From Pseudomonas sp. MYb327 (GTDB lineage Bacteria; Pseudomonadota; Gammaproteobacteria; Pseudomonadales; Pseudomonadaceae), in NCBI RefSeq assembly GCF_040438925.1, contig NZ_CP159258.1, forward strand, positions 2,556,001-2,620,000: DNA of 64,000 nt. The letters are read 5' to 3'. Made by a program: the position numbers and the translations under genes. Of the stretch, positions 1 to 9,238 are shown one piece after another (the first letter of the stretch is position 1; each line of letters begins with the position of its first letter). The notes under the pieces were generated by a model. That model did not search any database and was not told the origin of the DNA. It saw nothing but the letters and a program-made list of their open reading frames with translations.

Positions 1-857
1 GCCGCCAGGGCCGCCGCACCGGCGCCTTCAGCCAGGTTGTGGGTGTCGGTGTAATACACGCGCATGGCCTCGGCAATTTCCTCCTCGCTGACCGATACGA
101 TTCGAGCCGCAGCGGCCCCGTAGATGGCAAAGGCCTCGGGTATGGGTTTGCGCACGGCAAGACCGTCGGCGAAGGTGTTGGCGGTGGCGGTTTCGAGGAT
201 TTCCCCGGCTTCAAATGACAACTTCGCGGCCTCAGCTTCGGTGGAAACCACGCCCACCACCCGGGTTTTCAGGCCCAACGCGTCGCGAGCGGCGATCACT
301 GCACAAATCCCCGAGCCACAGCCAATGGGCACGTAGACGGTGTCCAGATCCGGCGCGGCCGTGAACAGTTCCAGCGCATAAGTGGCCACTCCTTTGACCA
401 GTTCGACATGGAACGGTGGAACCAGGTACAGACCATGTGCCTGTGCCAGGCGCGCAGCCTCTTCACGGGCCTCATCAAAATCGCGGCCGTATTCGACCAC
501 TTCGCCGCCAAAGCCGCGCATGGCATTGTTCTTTTCCAGCGAATTACCCTCCGGTACGACAATTAACGCCCTCAAACCGAGCGCGGCAGCTGCCAGCGCC
601 AGGCTCTGCCCATGGTTGCCACGAGTAGCGGTGACAATGCCCTTGGCATGCGGGTGCTCGCGTTTGAGCCAGTGCATGAAGGTAATGCCACCGCGCACCT
701 TGAATGCACCGGTCGGTGTATGGTTTTCGTGCTTGACCCACACCGTGCAACCCAACCGTTCGGCCAGCAAAGGCCAGGCGTACTGGGCGGTGGCGGGCAT
801 TACCCGGTACACGTGGCGGGCGGCTTGTTCGATATCGTCGCGAGTCAGTGGCTGCAT
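1..857 (-). CDS. Threonine/serine dehydratase-like PLP enzyme (3' end outside window)
   Basis: Fold-type II PLP enzyme, probably deaminating threonine or serine to a 2-oxo acid in the cytoplasm. The reading frame stays open from the ATG at 857 to the window edge (about 285 residues; the family usually has 310-330), so only the C-terminus is missing. The PLP lysine is K53 in the PTGAFKVRGG motif, and a glycine-rich phosphate-binding loop (GCGSG) lies near residue 190. An AGGAG Shine-Dalgarno precedes the start at good spacing. No ACT regulatory domain is visible in the part seen, so a catabolic or housekeeping dehydratase is more likely than biosynthetic IlvA. Exact substrate is not certain. 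Confidence 0.85.
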   Translation of the reverse strand, partial: MQPLTRDDIEQAARHVYRVMPATAQYAWPLLAERLGCTVWVKHENHTPTGAFKVRGGITFMHWLKREHPHAKGIVTATRGNHGQSLALAAAALGLRALIVVPEGNSLEKNNAMRGFGGEVVEYGRDFDEAREEAARLAQAHGLYLVPPFHVELVKGVATYALELFTAAPDLDTVYVPIGCGSGICAVIAARDALGLKTRVVGVVSTEAEAAKLSFEAGEILETATANTFADGLAVRKPIPEAFAIYGAAAARIVSVSEEEIAEAMRVYYTDTHNLAEGAGAAALA

Positions 858-1024
858 GAGTTATCTCCTGGGTTTCGCCCAGTCTAGACACGGGCGCATC
901 TCGCCGGCTTTCAAAAAACTGACCTGACTTTCTCGCCCCCTCGATAAAAAATGACAGCTAAGCTTTCTTCTGTATTTCGAGCTTATTGAGCAGAGCCATC
1001 CACAACCGCCTCGGAGGGGAGCCA

Positions 1025-1282
1025 GTGAACCGCTTCGCAATACTCATCGCGATCTCTTTCCTTATCACGGCTTGTCAGAGCAATGACGGCATCACCCGAC
1101 TCGACAATTGTATTTGCTACAAATCGACCGAGGCACAGCACTTGCCAACATCGCAATTAGCCTGGAAGGACCCCGAAAAGCTGCAGGAGCAATTCTCCCA
1201 CTGCGTTTGCCGAGCCTTGATTGACCTGAAACAGGTCGATGACCCTAGTAAATTTTTCACCCCCGGAACCGAAATAAAATGA
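1025..1282 (+). CDS. Small lipoprotein, unknown function
   Basis: Codes for 85 residues from a GTG start chosen because GGAGGGGA lies just upstream and because it puts a short signal peptide first. The N-terminus is hydrophobic and ends in a lipobox (LITAC), so the mature protein should start at a lipidated cysteine and sit in the envelope. The mature part holds four more cysteines, including CICY and CVC. No family is recognised. It precedes an AraC regulator on the same strand by about 100 bp, with no clear functional link. Confidence 0.65.
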   Translation: MNRFAILIAISFLITACQSNDGITRLDNCICYKSTEAQHLPTSQLAWKDPEKLQEQFSHCVCRALIDLKQVDDPSKFFTPGTEIK

Positions 1283-1384
1283 GATGTGGCGCGTACATTC
1301 GGAGGCTGATCGCTTTCCGCCAGAAGCGTTTTCATCCGTGCCATTGGAGATCTCACCGGACTTTCGCCCTCTTCATTCATTACT

Positions 1385-2206
1385 ATGCTGCTCATGAGTT
1401 ATCGAAACCGTCCCCTGCCACCGCTCCAGCCTGAATCGGTACGTCGTATCGCAGTCGGGCCCTGGGCGATTGAGTTGCTACCCGGCGCCGCGTACGCGAC
1501 CCGCTATGTGGCGACCCAGTCGGCGATTGGCTTTGCCTTCGACAGCCAGCGAGGTCTGCACGCCATCGGCAGCGACCGGGTGCAGCCCTTCGACGCCGTG
1601 CCCAACGGACTGGCGTTTGTCCCCGCCGGTTGCGACGTGTTGTCCGAGTCGCCCAAGGGCGGTGAATACCTGCGGGTGATACGCACTGATGGCCTGAGAT
1701 TGGCGGGTGATCGTGCATTCAATAATCGTATTGATCCGCGGGCCATTGCCCTCGCCCTGCGAATGCGCGCTGCGCTGTTACAGGCTTCGGTGGAAAACGA
1801 TTGGGAGGCCTGGGCACTCGCCTTGGCTGAACGGGCGACGGACAGCGAAGCGTCGCCCGTCCAAGGCTCCATCACCGGTAGCCGGATGCGTCTGCTCGAT
1901 GAGTTCATCGATAATGGCCTCGATGGCCCGCTGGGCATACAGGCCCTGGCCGGGTTACTTGGATTGTCAGAAGGGTATTTCATTCGGGCATTCAAGAACG
2001 CCACGGGCAAAAGCCCTCACAGTTACCTGATCGACCGTCGCCTTGCCAAGGCCCGCGCACTGATGCGCGATTCATCCGCCAGCCTTGCGCACATCGCCCT
2101 CATCTGCGGGTTTAACTCCCAGGCACACATGGCGACCACCTTCAGACAGCGTCTTGGTGTGAGTCCGGCGCAGTTGCGGGGGACATCGGAGAACTTCACC
2201 CCCTAG
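1385..2206 (+). CDS. AraC family transcriptional regulator
   Basis: 273-residue regulator. The C-terminal 100 residues form the double helix-turn-helix of AraC/XylS proteins: a first helix pair around LGLSEGYFIRAFK and the typical second one around IALICGFNSQAHMATTFRQ, followed by GVSPAQLR. The N-terminal half has no recognised ligand domain. Start is uncertain: ATG at 1385 and ATG at 1394 are both possible and neither has a good ribosome site. It converges with the ABC exporter gene, with only 4 bp between the stop codons. Target genes are unknown. Confidence 0.85.
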   Translation: MLLMSYRNRPLPPLQPESVRRIAVGPWAIELLPGAAYATRYVATQSAIGFAFDSQRGLHAIGSDRVQPFDAVPNGLAFVPAGCDVLSESPKGGEYLRVIRTDGLRLAGDRAFNNRIDPRAIALALRMRAALLQASVENDWEAWALALAERATDSEASPVQGSITGSRMRLLDEFIDNGLDGPLGIQALAGLLGLSEGYFIRAFKNATGKSPHSYLIDRRLAKARALMRDSSASLAHIALICGFNSQAHMATTFRQRLGVSPAQLRGTSENFTP

Positions 2207-2210
2207 ACGC

Positions 2211-4070
2211 TCACACCTGATCCATGGCCTCGACCATTTCCTGATCCTCTCCCAGGAAACCGCCACTCTGATGCTGCCAAAGCCGTGCATAAACACCGTT
2301 CTTGCCAAGTAATTCGGCGTGAGTGCCCTGCTCGATGATGCGTCCGTGGTCCATCACGATGAGCCGGTCCATCGCCGCAATCGTTGACAGCCGATGGGCG
2401 ATCGCGATCACGGTCTTGCCCTGCATCATTTCATCGAGGCTTTCCTGGATGGCTACTTCGACTTCCGAATCCAGCGCGCTGGTGGCCTCGTCGAGCAGCA
2501 AGATCGGGGCGTTCTTGAGCATCACCCGGGCAATCGCGACGCGTTGGCGCTGACCGCCCGACAGTTTGATGCCGCGCTCGCCGACTAAGGTGTCGTAGCC
2601 GGTGTGACCTTGGCGGTCGCTCAGTTGGCTGATGAACTCATCGGCCTGGGCACTAGCCGCGGCGCTGCGGATTTGTGCATCGGTCGCATCGGGTCGGCCG
2701 TAGGCGATGTTGTCGCGAATGGAACGGTGCAGCAGCGAGGTATCCTGCGTGACCATGCCGATGGCACCGCGCAGGCTGTCTTGCGTCACGTGTGCGATGT
2801 TTTGGCCGTCGATACGAATCACTCCGCTGTCGACATCATAGAAGCGCAGCAACAAGTTGATGAGCGTGGACTTGCCCGCACCGGAGCGGCCTACCAGGCC
2901 GATTTTTTCGCCTGGGCGAATGTTCAGGCTCAGGCCATCGAGCACCTGGCGTTCGCCGCCGTAGTTGAAGCTCACGTTATCGAAAGTGACCGCGCCACCG
3001 GAGGTCAGCAGGACGCCAGCGTCCGGCGCATCCTGCACTTTCGGGCCGCGGGTAAGGGTTGCCATGCCATCCTGCACGGTGCCGATGCTCTCGAACAGCG
3101 AGGTCATTTGCCACATGATCCAGTTCGACATGCCATTGATACGCAACGCCATGGCGGTGATGGCCGCCACCGCACCGGCGCCGACCTGACCCTGGTGCCA
3201 CAGCCACAAGGCATAGCCACCTGCCCCCATGATCAACCCCACCACCAATGCCTGGTTGACGATCTCGAACTGGCTGACCAGGCGCATCTGGCGAAAACCG
3301 GTTTGCTTGAAGTCTTCCATCGCTGCACGGGCGAAGTGCGCTTCACGATTGGAATGGGAGAACAGCTTCACCGTCGTGATGTTGGTGTAGGCGTCCGAGA
3401 TACGCCCGGTCATCATCGACCGCGCATTGGCCTGTTCCTGCCCGACTTTTCCCAGGCGGGGCACGAAGTACCACATGGCCAGGCCGAACAACACGGCCCA
3501 GGCCATGAAAGGCAGCATCAGTTTCAGGGCGAAGCCGCCGGCCAGCGCGATGATCGCAATGAAATACACGCCGATACCGGGCACGATCTCGATCAGCGTG
3601 AACAGCACGTCGCGCACCGCCAGCGCCGTCTGCATCACCTTGGTCGTGACCCGGCCGGAAAACTCATCGGAAAAAAACGAAAGGCTTTGGCGCAGCATCA
3701 ATCGATGGAAGTCCCAGCGCAGCCGCAACGGCAAGTTAATCGCCAAAATCTGGTGTTGCACCATGGTGCGCAACGCCACCAGCCCGACACTGGTCACCAT
3801 GACGATGCCCATGCCCCACAACACGCGACTTTCCTGCGCCGCGGCCTCGCCGCCTGCCTGCCAGGTTGAGAGCAGGTCCACGACCTGCCCGAGGAAGGAA
3901 AACAGCCAGGCTTCGTAAATCGACACACCGGCACTGAGCAGCGCAAGCGCAAGGATGTAACCGCGGGCGCCACGCGTGCAGGCCCAGAGAAAACGCGCCA
4001 GGCCGTTGGGTGGCGGCGGTACCTCGTCAGGAGGAAAGGGGTCGAGCCTTCGTTCAAATGCACGAAGCAT
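2211..4070 (-). CDS. ABC exporter, fused permease and ATPase
   Basis: 619-residue half-transporter of the type IV (MsbA-like) exporter class, expected to work as a homodimer in the inner membrane. Residues about 25-335 form the six-helix membrane domain; the rest is the ATPase with Walker A (GRSGAGKST), signature LSGGQRQR and Walker B ILLLDEATSAL, then the H-loop AHRLST. The start at 4070 follows GGAGAACACC. An in-frame ATG further upstream would add 42 non-family residues and was rejected. Substrate (lipid, drug or peptide) cannot be told. No fusion protein or outer-membrane channel gene lies beside it. Confidence 0.9.
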   Translation of the reverse strand: MLRAFERRLDPFPPDEVPPPPNGLARFLWACTRGARGYILALALLSAGVSIYEAWLFSFLGQVVDLLSTWQAGGEAAAQESRVLWGMGIVMVTSVGLVALRTMVQHQILAINLPLRLRWDFHRLMLRQSLSFFSDEFSGRVTTKVMQTALAVRDVLFTLIEIVPGIGVYFIAIIALAGGFALKLMLPFMAWAVLFGLAMWYFVPRLGKVGQEQANARSMMTGRISDAYTNITTVKLFSHSNREAHFARAAMEDFKQTGFRQMRLVSQFEIVNQALVVGLIMGAGGYALWLWHQGQVGAGAVAAITAMALRINGMSNWIMWQMTSLFESIGTVQDGMATLTRGPKVQDAPDAGVLLTSGGAVTFDNVSFNYGGERQVLDGLSLNIRPGEKIGLVGRSGAGKSTLINLLLRFYDVDSGVIRIDGQNIAHVTQDSLRGAIGMVTQDTSLLHRSIRDNIAYGRPDATDAQIRSAAASAQADEFISQLSDRQGHTGYDTLVGERGIKLSGGQRQRVAIARVMLKNAPILLLDEATSALDSEVEVAIQESLDEMMQGKTVIAIAHRLSTIAAMDRLIVMDHGRIIEQGTHAELLGKNGVYARLWQHQSGGFLGEDQEMVEAMDQV

Positions 4071-4386
4071 GGTGTTCTCCAAAACGATCAAATTGAGGGG
4101 ATTCTGCCATTGAACGGTTGCTTTGAGGGTTTTGCGAAGTTGAGGCCGGGCACCGCACTCCACAAAAACTGTGCACAAGGCCCGATCAAAGGCCATGGCT
4201 TGTCATGAATTGAAAACGCGTTGTCGCCAAATGAAATGTTGACCGCCTCGCCGTCTATTAACTTCTCAAGACCTGTGTGGCAAGCCCTGACTTTCTGCGG
4301 CTCCCCGGCCGACGCACTGCCCGGTCGCTTGCCTACAGCCATAAAACTTCCGGGCGCCCGTTTTGGGCGCCTTACCGGGTGTCACC
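4071..4386. promoter_or_regulatory. Divergent promoter region with a stem-loop in the phaC leader
   Basis: 316 bp without a gene between the divergent ABC exporter and phaC. At 4353-4371 there is a perfect 7-bp hairpin (GGCGCCC, loop GTTTT, GGGCGCC) that ends 15 bp before the phaC ATG and so lies beside its weak ribosome site. It may affect translation or be an attenuator. No clear -35/-10 pair was assigned. Confidence 0.45.
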
Positions 4387-6063
4387 ATGAACAAGAAAAA
4401 TAAAGACCTCTCCCAACAAGCTGCCGTGCACACGTTAAACCTGAATCCGGTGTTCAGTCCCCGCAGGCGCGACCTGTTAGGCACTGCTCGCATGGTCCTG
4501 CAACAAGTGTTAAAGCAACCCGTGCATAGCGCGCGGCATATGGCTGCATTCGGCGTTGAGCTGAAAAACGTTCTGTTCGACCGCTCGCAGCTCAAACCAG
4601 CGGCGGGAGACAAGCGTTTCGACGAACACACCTGGCAGCGCAACCCGCTTTACCGTCGCTACATGCAGACTTACCTGGCCTGGTGCCGGGAGATGAACGA
4701 CTGGATCAGCACCAGCAACCTCAGCGAACAAGACGCTCATCGTGGTCAGTTCGTCATAGGCCTGCTGACCGAGGCGATGGCTCCGACCAACACCTTGGCC
4801 AACCCGGCAGCGCTAAAGCGCTTCTTTGAAACCGGTGGCAAGAGCGTGCTGGATGGTTTCTCGCAGCTGACCAAGGACCTGATCGAAAACGGTGGCATGC
4901 CGAGCCAAGTGGACAAGACGGCTTTCGAAGTCGGCCACAACCTGGGCATCACCGAAGGTGCAGTGGTGTTCCGCAATGAAGTGCTGGAGTTAATCCAGTA
5001 CAAGCCCCGCACCGAACAGGTACAGGCGCGTCCATTGTTGGTGGTGCCGCCACAGATCAACAAGTTCTACCTGTTTGACCTGACGCCGGAGAAAAGCCTG
5101 ATCCGTTTTCTCCTCAACAGTGGTATCCAGACCTTCGCGATCAGTTGGCGCAATCCGGGCAAGGCGCAGCGTGAATGGGGTATGTCCAGCTACATAGATG
5201 CGCTGAAGGAAGCGGTCGACGCGGTGCTTGCGATAACCCGCAGTGCTGACCTGAACACTTTCGGAGCCTGCTCCGGTGGCTGCACCCTGTCCTCGCTGTT
5301 GGGTCACTACGCCGCTCTGGACGAGAAAAAGATCAATGCCTTTACCTTGGCGGTCAGTATGTTGGACATACGCCCCGACACCCAGGTCGGGCTGTTCGCC
5401 GATGAGAAGTCCCTGGAGGCGGCCAAGCGGCGCTCCTATCAGAATGGCGTGTTGAAGGGTCGCGAGCTGGCCAAAGTCTTCGCCTGGATGCGCCCCAATG
5501 ACTTGATCTGGAATTACTGGATCAACAACTACCTGCTTGGCAACGAGCCACCGGCATTCGATGTCCTTTATTGGAACAACGATACAACCAACCTGCCCGC
5601 CACGCTGCACGGCGAATTCATCGACATGTACCAAACCAACCCGCTTGCCCGCGCCGGCGCCCTGGAAGTCTGCGGCACGCCGATAGACCTCGGTCAGGTC
5701 ACCAGTGACTTTTACTGCGTTGCTGGCCTCACCGACCACATCACCCCGTGGGACGCCTGCTATCGCTCCATGCATTTGTTTGGCGGTCAGGGCGAGTTCG
5801 TGGTGTCCAACAGCGGGCATGTTCAGAGCATTCTCAACCCACCGGGCAACCCCAAGTCGCGCTTCATGACCGGCAGCAACCTCCCGGTCGAGGCTCAGGC
5901 GTGGATGGCGTCTGCCAGTGAACAGGCCGGTTCCTGGTGGCCGCACTGGATGGCCTGGTTGCAAGCACGTTCGGGCGAGCACAAAAAGGCTCCCGCCAAG
6001 CTGGGCAGCAAGGCTTATGCCGCTGGTGAGGCTGCGCCGGGTACCTACGTGCACTTGCGCTGA
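4387..6063 (+). CDS. phaC: Class II poly(3-hydroxyalkanoate) synthase
   Basis: Joins (R)-3-hydroxyacyl-CoA units, normally C6-C14, into medium-chain PHA at the granule surface. 558 residues, about the length of PhaC1 (559). The lipase-like box FGACSGG gives nucleophile C295; D450 (LTDHITPW) and H478 (SNSGHVQS) complete the triad. The ATG at 4387 gives an N-terminus like that of PhaC1 (NKKNKDL). It resembles PhaC1 more than PhaC2, but no phaZ, second synthase, phaD, phaF or phaI lies next to it; a convergent transporter follows instead. It is therefore a lone synthase, probably additional to the usual pha cluster elsewhere. Codons 2-4 contain an AANAANAA motif (4390-4397), the Crc/Hfq target type. 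Confidence 0.95.
   Translation: MNKKNKDLSQQAAVHTLNLNPVFSPRRRDLLGTARMVLQQVLKQPVHSARHMAAFGVELKNVLFDRSQLKPAAGDKRFDEHTWQRNPLYRRYMQTYLAWCREMNDWISTSNLSEQDAHRGQFVIGLLTEAMAPTNTLANPAALKRFFETGGKSVLDGFSQLTKDLIENGGMPSQVDKTAFEVGHNLGITEGAVVFRNEVLELIQYKPRTEQVQARPLLVVPPQINKFYLFDLTPEKSLIRFLLNSGIQTFAISWRNPGKAQREWGMSSYIDALKEAVDAVLAITRSADLNTFGACSGGCTLSSLLGHYAALDEKKINAFTLAVSMLDIRPDTQVGLFADEKSLEAAKRRSYQNGVLKGRELAKVFAWMRPNDLIWNYWINNYLLGNEPPAFDVLYWNNDTTNLPATLHGEFIDMYQTNPLARAGALEVCGTPIDLGQVTSDFYCVAGLTDHITPWDACYRSMHLFGGQGEFVVSNSGHVQSILNPPGNPKSRFMTGSNLPVEAQAWMASASEQAGSWWPHWMAWLQARSGEHKKAPAKLGSKAYAAGEAAPGTYVHLR
4390..4397 (+). promoter_or_regulatory. Candidate Crc/Hfq CA motif at the phaC start
   Basis: AACAAGAA fits the AANAANAA consensus of Hfq/Crc catabolite repression in Pseudomonas and directly follows the start codon. 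PhaC1 of P. putida is a known Crc target at the same place. The match is seen; control here is inferred. Confidence 0.5.
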
Positions 6064-6076
6064 ATCCGCAGTTATT

Positions 6077-6105
6077 GGATGGGCGTCTGTGCCCGGTGCC
6101 CATCC
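6077..6105. terminator. Hairpin between convergent phaC and transporter genes
   Basis: Perfect 8-bp stem (GGATGGGC / GCCCATCC) lies between the stop codons at 6063 and 6122 and is followed on the plus strand by a pyrimidine-rich tract ending in TTTT. It is placed as a shared terminator for both genes. Confidence 0.55.
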
Positions 6106-6121
6106 CTTCCTCGTTTTCAGC

Positions 6122-7813
6122 CTACCCCGCCACCACGAAAATGATAATCGGCCCGCAAACGGCCAACAGCACATTGGAAATCGCATAACACACGGTAAAA
6201 CCGATCACCGGCGTATTGCTGCCGGACTGTTCGATGATTTTGTTCATCGACGCCGCTTCGGTCTGTGCCCCGGCCAGGGCACCGAACAGGATCATCGGGT
6301 GCAGGCGCAGCACGTAGCGACCGAAATACAGGGCCACCAGTGGCGGCAAAATGGTGACCACTGCGCCGGATAACAGCAGCGCCAAGCCCTGCTCCTTCAT
6401 GGCCGCGAAGGCGGCAGGCCCCGCCAGTAGGCCAACCACCGCCCCGAACGCGGTCAGGCCGAATTCGGAAAACGCCCATTGCGCGGCGGGTGGCAGTGCG
6501 CCGATTTCCGGGTGTCGTGAGTTGTACCAGCCAATCACCAGCGCGGCGACCAGCACACCGCCACCGATGCCGAGTTCCACCGGGATCATCCCGATATGCG
6601 TGGACAGCAAACCCAGCAATGAACCCAGGACCATCCCCAGCGTGTGCACGGCAATATCGCTTTTGTAGTTGCTTTCACGAATCCGCCCCAAGCGCTTGGC
6701 CAGTGCCTCGACGCTGGCGGTGCGGCCGGTCAGGGTCAGCACGTCCCCCCGACGCAACACGGTGTTGGGCAGCAACGGCAATGCGTAGCCCTGCCGGGTA
6801 ATGGTGTTGATGAAGCAGCCCAGGCGCCGAGTATTTTCCAGCCGGGATTTGGCCTGGTGAATGGTCTTGCCGGCAAACTCCGGCGAGGTCAGGACAATAT
6901 CGACCTCGCGAGTCGGAAACGACAGCGATTCGGGATGGTCGATCTCCGGCCCCACCCATTGCGACAGCGGGCCAACGGCATCCCGCAAGGCGTAGACCCC
7001 GACAATGTCGCCGGCTTTGAGGATCAAACTTTCATCTCGCTCGATAATCACACCATCGCGCACCACCCGTTCGATGGTCAGCGACTCGTGCCTTTGTTCG
7101 ATGTCGGCAACGCGCTGCCCATTCGCGGCACTGTGGTCGGCGACCTGATGCGCTCGCACCACAATGCGCGTGTACGGTACGGTGATTGCGTCTTCGTCCT
7201 TGGCGATTCCCAGTTCCAGTTCCAGGTCACGGGCCGCTGCCCTGAGGTCGACGCCCAGCAACTTTGGCGCAACGCTACCGACGAAGACAATCAGTCCGAT
7301 AGTGCCAAACAGGTAAGTGATCGCATAGGCAATTGCCATGTGGCTGTTGAGTTGAGCTTTGGCCGCGTCATCAATCGCAAGCTGATTAATGGCGCTTGTG
7401 GCCGTGCCCATGATCGCCGTATCCGTCAGTGCTCCGGCACCGAGCCCGGCAGTGAAACCGGCATCGAAGTGGAATATCGCGTTCATCAACAAAATCGCGC
7501 CCAGCGCGGTTGCGCACAGCACCACGCTGAGCACCACCAGCTTTAACGTACCTCGGTTGAGGCTGCCGAAGAACTCTGGCCCGCTCTTGAAACCGACCGC
7601 GTAAATGAACATCACGAAAAACACTGACTTCAAACCCGTCGGCACTTCCAGGCCGATCTGGCCAATCAACAGCCCCATCAAGAGAGCGCCCGCCACCGAC
7701 CCCAGGTGAAAACTGCCGATACGAATACGACCAATGAACACGCCCAGTGCAATGGCCAGGAATACAGCAATTTCCGGATCCGTACGCAGGGCATGAAGCA
7801 GAAATTCAAGCAT
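6122..7813 (-). CDS. AspT/YidE-type transporter with two TrkA-C domains
   Basis: 563-residue inner-membrane protein with the layout of the aspartate:alanine exchanger family: an N-terminal block of about five or six helices (to residue 185), a cytoplasmic middle with two TrkA-C (RCK_C) domains (about 205-365), then a second helix block. The repeat motif around GAGALTDTAIMG and the later GAQTEAASMNKI is seen in both halves, as the family shows. Start ATG has GGGAG upstream. Whether it exchanges amino acids or carries another anion is not shown. No decarboxylase gene, the usual partner of true AspT, is beside it. Confidence 0.8.
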   Translation of the reverse strand: MLEFLLHALRTDPEIAVFLAIALGVFIGRIRIGSFHLGSVAGALLMGLLIGQIGLEVPTGLKSVFFVMFIYAVGFKSGPEFFGSLNRGTLKLVVLSVVLCATALGAILLMNAIFHFDAGFTAGLGAGALTDTAIMGTATSAINQLAIDDAAKAQLNSHMAIAYAITYLFGTIGLIVFVGSVAPKLLGVDLRAAARDLELELGIAKDEDAITVPYTRIVVRAHQVADHSAANGQRVADIEQRHESLTIERVVRDGVIIERDESLILKAGDIVGVYALRDAVGPLSQWVGPEIDHPESLSFPTREVDIVLTSPEFAGKTIHQAKSRLENTRRLGCFINTITRQGYALPLLPNTVLRRGDVLTLTGRTASVEALAKRLGRIRESNYKSDIAVHTLGMVLGSLLGLLSTHIGMIPVELGIGGGVLVAALVIGWYNSRHPEIGALPPAAQWAFSEFGLTAFGAVVGLLAGPAAFAAMKEQGLALLLSGAVVTILPPLVALYFGRYVLRLHPMILFGALAGAQTEAASMNKIIEQSGSNTPVIGFTVCYAISNVLLAVCGPIIIFVVAG

Positions 7814-7942
7814 GGCGCGAACTCCCTTCTGTAGCTCTCAAAGTCCTTCGATTCCTGCGCGGGTGGGGCAGACACTTGTCTCGGGGGCGGCACTCATAGT
7901 GAATGAGGAACGTTGCGAAGCGAGTCTGTTTGTCGGGTTGGA

Positions 7943-8293
7943 TTACAGACAACCTTTTAGCGCGTTCAGGTGCTTTCTGGCGATCCAGCGATACGTCGAT
8001 GCGTAATACTTAGCCACCGAGCCGGACGCATCTGGATGGATGTCGACAAAATAGGCCTCACCCACTGTTGCTACCGTGTAGCCTCCTTTTTTGCCGGGTT
8101 CCTGAGTGGCTCCAGACTTGCCCTCAAACACGGGCATTTCCTGCCATTCGCGCTGGACGCAATCTGCGATGACTTTAGCGGCTTTTTTCGAATGCAAAAC
8201 CTGGCGCGGTTCTTCGTTGCGCATCTCGTTCATGGTTGGCGTTGCACATCCCGCCAACAACGCCAAAGCTAACGTCCCTATGATCCCTTTCAT
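7943..8293 (-). CDS. Small lipoprotein, unknown function
   Basis: 116 residues with a short hydrophobic signal and lipobox LLAGC (cysteine at residue 16), so probably anchored in the envelope. The start has GGGATCA upstream. The C-terminal half contains YASTYRWIARKHLNALKGCL, hydrophobic and basic, ending in Cys-Leu. This resembles small hypothetical lipoproteins common in Pseudomonas, without an assigned role. It stands alone: about 130 bp from the transporter gene and 120 bp from the next gene. Confidence 0.7.
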   Translation of the reverse strand: MKGIIGTLALALLAGCATPTMNEMRNEEPRQVLHSKKAAKVIADCVQREWQEMPVFEGKSGATQEPGKKGGYTVATVGEAYFVDIHPDASGSVAKYYASTYRWIARKHLNALKGCL

Positions 8294-8416
8294 ATTGATC
8301 CCTCATGGAAATTTGCCGAACCGCCTCGGTTTTTTCACTTCTCTGGGAGTGTAGCCGAGGAAGAATTGAACGCTCTTCAACAGGTTTTTCTGCCGCATTT
8401 CAACCAGGCATCTGTC

Positions 8417-9238
8417 TCAGCGAGGGAACAACAACGTCACGGCAAAACGAAATCCCCACCCCTGTGCGCCATCTTCCGGGCTGTCGAGCCAGTAACGTGG
8501 CCCGGCTTGCACCGTTAATGGCTGACCACCGATTTTCAACAGTTGAGTGACCGTCAGGTTGACTGGCACAGCCCATTCTCGTGACTGCCAGTTGTAGGTG
8601 GATTCGGTGTTCACCCCGTACGTAGTGAGCGTGCTGGTGGTGTAGGAAAGAAAGGGTTGCAGGAAGGTCTGGTTAATTTTTTCCTTGTCGTCCGGCGGGC
8701 TGCCGTCCAGCCCCCAGATATGGTTGGCGAGTATTCCGTGAGTCCAGCCATTTGCCTGCTTTAGCGCAACAGCGGTCGGGCCGAGCCCCCACTGCTCGCT
8801 TCCGAGCAATTCATCACTGCCGGTGGGGATCAATATGGCCGGGCCGACACCAAGTATCCAGCCACTTTCCGTAGGCTTTTTCGGCGAAAAGAAAAAGCTC
8901 TGGGTAATGTCGCCGACCCCGGATTTGTCCGCCGCCCCATTGGGTGCCAGACCGTGTTGATCAATGACCGGCAGGATGGTGCGCGAAATCAGATTCCAGT
9001 CATCGTTGAGGGTAAAGGGCAGCACCGGCTGAATATTGGTCACGCTGTGCATGCCCTCGCCGGTCGGGCCCATTTTCTGGTCCCAGTTGTACTGCACCGG
9101 CAGGCTGTACATGGCAGCCACCGGATTGAGGGCTTTTTTTGCCAGCTCTGCCGAATCCTCAGCCTGGGCCATGGGCGCGAACCACAACGACGCAGCCAAT
9201 GCCAAGGAGGTGTATCTCCATCGCTCTTTTATATCCAT
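8417..9238 (-). CDS. Outer-membrane beta-barrel protein, phenol-MetA-like family
   Basis: 273 residues: a signal peptide cut after AQA near residue 26, then alternating aromatic and polar segments typical of a small outer-membrane barrel, ending in a terminal Arg after LLFP. The pattern (VTNIQPVLPF, GVGPAILIPTG, LQPFLSYT, GPRYW) is that of the 'transporter' family PF13557, named after a phenol-pathway protein but mostly uncharacterised. AGGTGATT precedes the start. It has no operon partner, so its cargo, if any, is unknown. Confidence 0.75.
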   Translation of the reverse strand: MDIKERWRYTSLALAASLWFAPMAQAEDSAELAKKALNPVAAMYSLPVQYNWDQKMGPTGEGMHSVTNIQPVLPFTLNDDWNLISRTILPVIDQHGLAPNGAADKSGVGDITQSFFFSPKKPTESGWILGVGPAILIPTGSDELLGSEQWGLGPTAVALKQANGWTHGILANHIWGLDGSPPDDKEKINQTFLQPFLSYTTSTLTTYGVNTESTYNWQSREWAVPVNLTVTQLLKIGGQPLTVQAGPRYWLDSPEDGAQGWGFRFAVTLLFPR

